Source: Paramagnetospirillum marisnigri (GTDB taxonomy: Bacteria > Pseudomonadota > Alphaproteobacteria > Rhodospirillales > Magnetospirillaceae). Taken from it: a stretch of 64,000 nt of DNA. Position 1 is the first letter of the stretch, and each line of letters begins with the position of its first letter. The stretch spans positions 62,001-126,000 of the forward strand of contig NZ_LWQT01000088.1 of assembly GCF_001650715.1 (NCBI RefSeq), in the 5' to 3' direction. Below are positions 62,078 through 64,000 of the stretch, in pieces. The notes beneath the pieces are model-generated. The model made no database searches, was not told where the DNA came from, and saw only the letters and a list, made by a program, of their open reading frames with translations. A program made the position numbers and the translations under genes.

Positions 62078-62989
62078 TCACAGACATTCTTCTTGGATTG
62101 GCTCGATCGGTGCGCGGGGTGCTGTCGGCGGGCTAGCCTGGGCGAAGGATCGGCTCTGGGTGATGGCTACGCCGGCGATGCAGATGACGGCGCCCACGAC
62201 GAGCGTTGGGGTCAGGGGTTCGTGCAGGAACACAACCCCAGCGACTACCGCGAAGACGGTCTGTAGCAGCGCGAAGGGCGCCATGCGCGTCATCGAGCAC
62301 CGGGCGATCAGCCAGAACCAAAGGCCCCAGCCGATCACCGCGCCGAATAAGACAGTGTAGGCGAAGGCCAGCCAAGCCGTCAGGCTGGCCGTATGGAGCG
62401 ATGCTAGCTGGCCATGCTCGATCACGAGGGAGGTCGCCATGACCTGGGGGACGGTGAAGAGCGACATCCAGGCCATCAGTTTCAGCGGTTCGAACGGGCC
62501 ATGCCGTTTCGTGAGCACGCTGCCGATCGCCCAGGCGAAGCCCGCGGCGATGACCAGCAAGGTCGGCACGATCATTACCGAGGCATTCGGCTCCGCCACG
62601 GTCAGCGCCACGCCTCCGAATGCCAGAGCAACGCCGATGATGACGCGCGTTGTGGGCCGCTCACCGAGAAGCGACCAGGCAAGCAGAACCGTGAAGGGTG
62701 TTGAGAGCTGGTGAGCGACGGCCGACACGCTGGCCAGTCCTTGCCCGAGCCCGACGAAGAACAGCGCGAAGTTCAGGCCGCCGAAGAAGACCGAGATGGC
62801 GATCATCGGCCCGAGTTCGCGCCGGGTCGGTCGCCCAACGAACGGCAGCAGAATCACCGCGACGGCGGCGAAGCGCAGACCCACGAAGAACAGGGGAGGA
62901 AACGCCGTCAGGCCGACTTTGATGACGACGAACTGCACGCCCCAAAACAGGGGCACGAGCACCGCGCAAGCGATTTGGGTCGGAGTCAT
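62078..62989 (-). CDS. EamA/DMT-family transporter
   Basis: 303 aa with about ten hydrophobic helices and two EamA repeats (about 5-140 and 150-285). The start MTPTQIACAVLVPLFWGVQF, FVVIKVGLTAFPPLFFVGLR and LAFGGVALT are typical. AAGGAA lies upstream of the ATG at 62989; the frame extends to 63196 only as a shadow of the tetR gene. Members export amino acids, metabolites or drugs; the substrate is unknown. An operator-like palindrome lies 15-33 bases before the start, and it probably belongs to the regulator encoded upstream. Confidence 0.88.
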   Translation of the reverse strand: MTPTQIACAVLVPLFWGVQFVVIKVGLTAFPPLFFVGLRFAAVAVILLPFVGRPTRRELGPMIAISVFFGGLNFALFFVGLGQGLASVSAVAHQLSTPFTVLLAWSLLGERPTTRVIIGVALAFGGVALTVAEPNASVMIVPTLLVIAAGFAWAIGSVLTKRHGPFEPLKLMAWMSLFTVPQVMATSLVIEHGQLASLHTASLTAWLAFAYTVLFGAVIGWGLWFWLIARCSMTRMAPFALLQTVFAVVAGVVFLHEPLTPTLVVGAVICIAGVAITQSRSFAQASPPTAPRAPIEPIQEECL

Positions 62990-63003
62990 GGGGATTCCTT
63001 TCG

Positions 63004-63022
63004 AGACCGATTGGTCCATATA
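63004..63022 (-). promoter_or_regulatory. Operator-like site before the EamA transporter gene
   Basis: AGACCGATTGGTCCATATA on the + strand, containing GACC-N4-GGTC. It matches 17 of 19 bases of the reverse complement of the site before tetR at 63681-63699. Confidence 0.7.
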
Positions 63023-63059
63023 TAGGCGTGCCCGAACAATGCTCTGGCCATGTGATGCG

Positions 63060-63674
63060 CTACTTCGCGAAGCGGTCGATGAGGGTCTTGACCACGGCTT
63101 GCGACGCCGCTCGGTCGGGATCTGTCTTGCCGACGACACGCATGCCTTCGACCAGGCAGAGCAGCAGGCGGGCGACGCTCGCGGGCTCGACGCCATCGGC
63201 CAGTTGTCCTGCTGCCTGCGCGCGCGCCAGTGCCCCTGTCAGCCGCGTCTCCATAGTCTTGAAGAACCGGCGAATTCGCTGCTCCACCTCGATGTCATGG
63301 GCGGCCAATTCCATGGCGGTTGCCACCACTAGGCATCCGCGCTTGCCGGCCACGCCGCTGGTGCGATCGACATAACCGGCCAAACAGGTTCGCACACCCG
63401 TCAAGGCATTGTCCCGTGGACCGAGTTCGCTATCGAGCCGCGCCAAAGCATCGTCAATATAGCGATCGAGGGCGCGCAAAAAGAGCCCGTGCTTGTCGCC
63501 AAAAGCGGCATAGAGACTCCCACGCGAGAGGTTCGTCGCCTCAAGCAAATCAGGAAGCGATGTGCCATGGTAGCCGCACGACCAGAATACGCCCATGGCG
63601 CGCTCGATAGCAGCGTCTGTATCGAACTCTCGGGGCCGGCCGCGCGGCATCCGCGGTGAGGTTTGCTGTGTCAT
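63060..63674 (-). CDS. TetR/AcrR-family regulator of the EamA transporter
   Basis: 204 aa from the ATG at 63674. HTH: ERAMGVFWSCGYHGTSLPDL then LEATNLSRGSLYAAFGDKHG, near 24-64. The C-terminal domain contains a Cys (KRGCLVVATAMELA near 134) and GKTDPDRAASQAVVKTLID near the end, the usual TetR_C_16-like layout. The same-frame extension to 63746 covers the operator and is rejected. It is followed 70 bases downstream by the transporter gene, and both carry the same operator, which suggests joint repression. Confidence 0.9.
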   Translation of the reverse strand: MTQQTSPRMPRGRPREFDTDAAIERAMGVFWSCGYHGTSLPDLLEATNLSRGSLYAAFGDKHGLFLRALDRYIDDALARLDSELGPRDNALTGVRTCLAGYVDRTSGVAGKRGCLVVATAMELAAHDIEVEQRIRRFFKTMETRLTGALARAQAAGQLADGVEPASVARLLLCLVEGMRVVGKTDPDRAASQAVVKTLIDRFAK

Positions 63675-63680
63675 GCTCAA

Positions 63681-63699
63681 TATATGGACCAAATGGTCT
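63681..63699 (-). promoter_or_regulatory. Operator-like site before tetR
   Basis: TATATGGACCAAATGGTCT on the + strand, a GACC-N4-GGTC palindrome seven bases before the start codon. It is nearly the same as the site before the transporter. Confidence 0.7.
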
Positions 63700-63801
63700 T
63701 TAATATCAAGCCCGCTCACCGGACAGTGGATCGGCTTGATGTTCACGGAGAGCGTGGGAAATAGAGGCAGAGTCTATTTTCCGCATGTCATCCCGTGCGG
63801 A

Positions 63802-63886
63802 TGGTGGCCCCTGCCGGAATCGAACCGGCACGCCCGAAGGCGAGCGATTTTAAGTCGCTTGCGTCTACCAGTTCCGCCAAGGGGCC
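63802..63886 (-). tRNA. tRNA-Leu (anticodon UAA)
   Basis: Read on the minus strand: acceptor GGCCCCU pairs with AGGGGCC, D stem GCG/CGC, anticodon stem AGCGA/UCGCU with loop CUUAAAA, a long variable arm GCC/GGC as in class II tRNA, T arm GCCGG-UUCGAUU-CCGGC, discriminator A and encoded CCA at 63802-63804. A translated frame across it is spurious. Confidence 0.97.
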
Positions 63887-64000
63887 GGGGGCTGGGAAGC
63901 GCCCTCTTATACCCCAGCCAGGCCCACTCCCCAAGCCTTGCGCTTCAACTCAGCCCTCGGATCTGGCGCCGATACCAATTACATAAGTTTTTTATTGATT

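Larger units (their letters stand above)
61901..63801. mobile_element. Candidate tRNA-Leu-associated insertion of about 1.9 kb
   Basis: Bounded on the left by the decayed tRNA 3' copy and on the right by the intact tRNA-Leu, the geometry left by site-specific integration into a tRNA 3' end. Cargo is a TetR regulator and an EamA transporter. No integrase gene or remnant is recognised, so it would be a deletion remnant or a mobilisable segment. Confidence 0.5.

Noticed and set aside
63795-63986. Open frame reading across tRNA-Leu (PAGIEPARPKASDFK-type translation)
   Set aside because: A well-known false ORF produced by translating the antisense of a tRNA-Leu. The related frame at 61633-61917 comes from the tRNA fragment.
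1-64000. CRISPR array, rRNA genes, transposase or integrase genes, magnetosome genes
   Set aside because: Looked for across the window and none recognised; the only RNA gene is tRNA-Leu at the right end.

Overview
The window is GC-rich DNA (AT-rich only in a few gaps) with very tight gene packing and many ATGA start/stop overlaps. The gene content (FlbT, FliX, a CheL-type rod-binding protein, a DksA with almost no zinc cysteines, a petP/petR-type pair, several chemoreceptors) points to a motile alphaproteobacterium, most likely of the Rhodospirillaceae and Magnetospirillum-like. That genus assignment is inference; no magnetosome gene is present.

Region 1 (1-16433) is the division and cell wall (dcw) cluster, all on the + strand: ftsI (5' end outside the window), murE, murF, mraY, murD, ftsW, murG, murC, murB, ddl, ftsQ, ftsA, ftsZ, closed by a rho-independent terminator. 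It builds lipid II and the divisome. No lpxC follows ftsZ. Region 2 (16510-18185) is a small run of metabolic genes: a Rid protein lacking the catalytic Arg, an SDR and a DsbA-fold isomerase.

Region 3 (18234-28636) is flagellar. Twin hairpins precede flbT. A minus-strand operon runs flgI, a flgJ/cheL-like gene, flgN-like, flgK, flgL and a TPR-glycosyltransferase gene behind a good sigma-54 promoter. fliX and dksA follow on the + strand. Region 4 (28650-40271) is a sugar modification locus, probably for flagellin: two paralogous CgeB-like glycosyltransferases, pseI, a fused pseG-acetyltransferase, pseB, pseC, a Gfo/Idh oxidoreductase and a fused SpsF-type cytidylyltransferase/class III aminotransferase. 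Together they can make and activate a pseudaminic-acid-type sugar.

Region 5 (40321-52507) is mainly signalling: a PAS protein overlapping a chemoreceptor, rlmJ, a divergent hemerythrin, a histidine kinase overlapping a ParA-type ATPase, an OmpR/EnvZ-like pair with a MarR regulator (petP/petR-like), ilvE, a chemoreceptor with a c-type heme motif, and a universal stress protein. Region 6 (52741-59332) holds a tetR-mfp-RND-rluA efflux operon with tandem TetR operators, and an alpha/beta hydrolase. Region 7 (59700-61714) is a periplasmic binding protein translationally coupled to a diguanylate cyclase.

Region 8 (61850-63886) looks like a small tRNA-associated insertion: an intact tRNA-Leu(UAA) at one end, a decayed 51-bp copy of its 3' part at the other, and between them a TetR regulator and an EamA transporter that share matching operator sites. 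Several families of palindromic intergenic repeats are scattered through the window, two of which run into or lie inside coding units.
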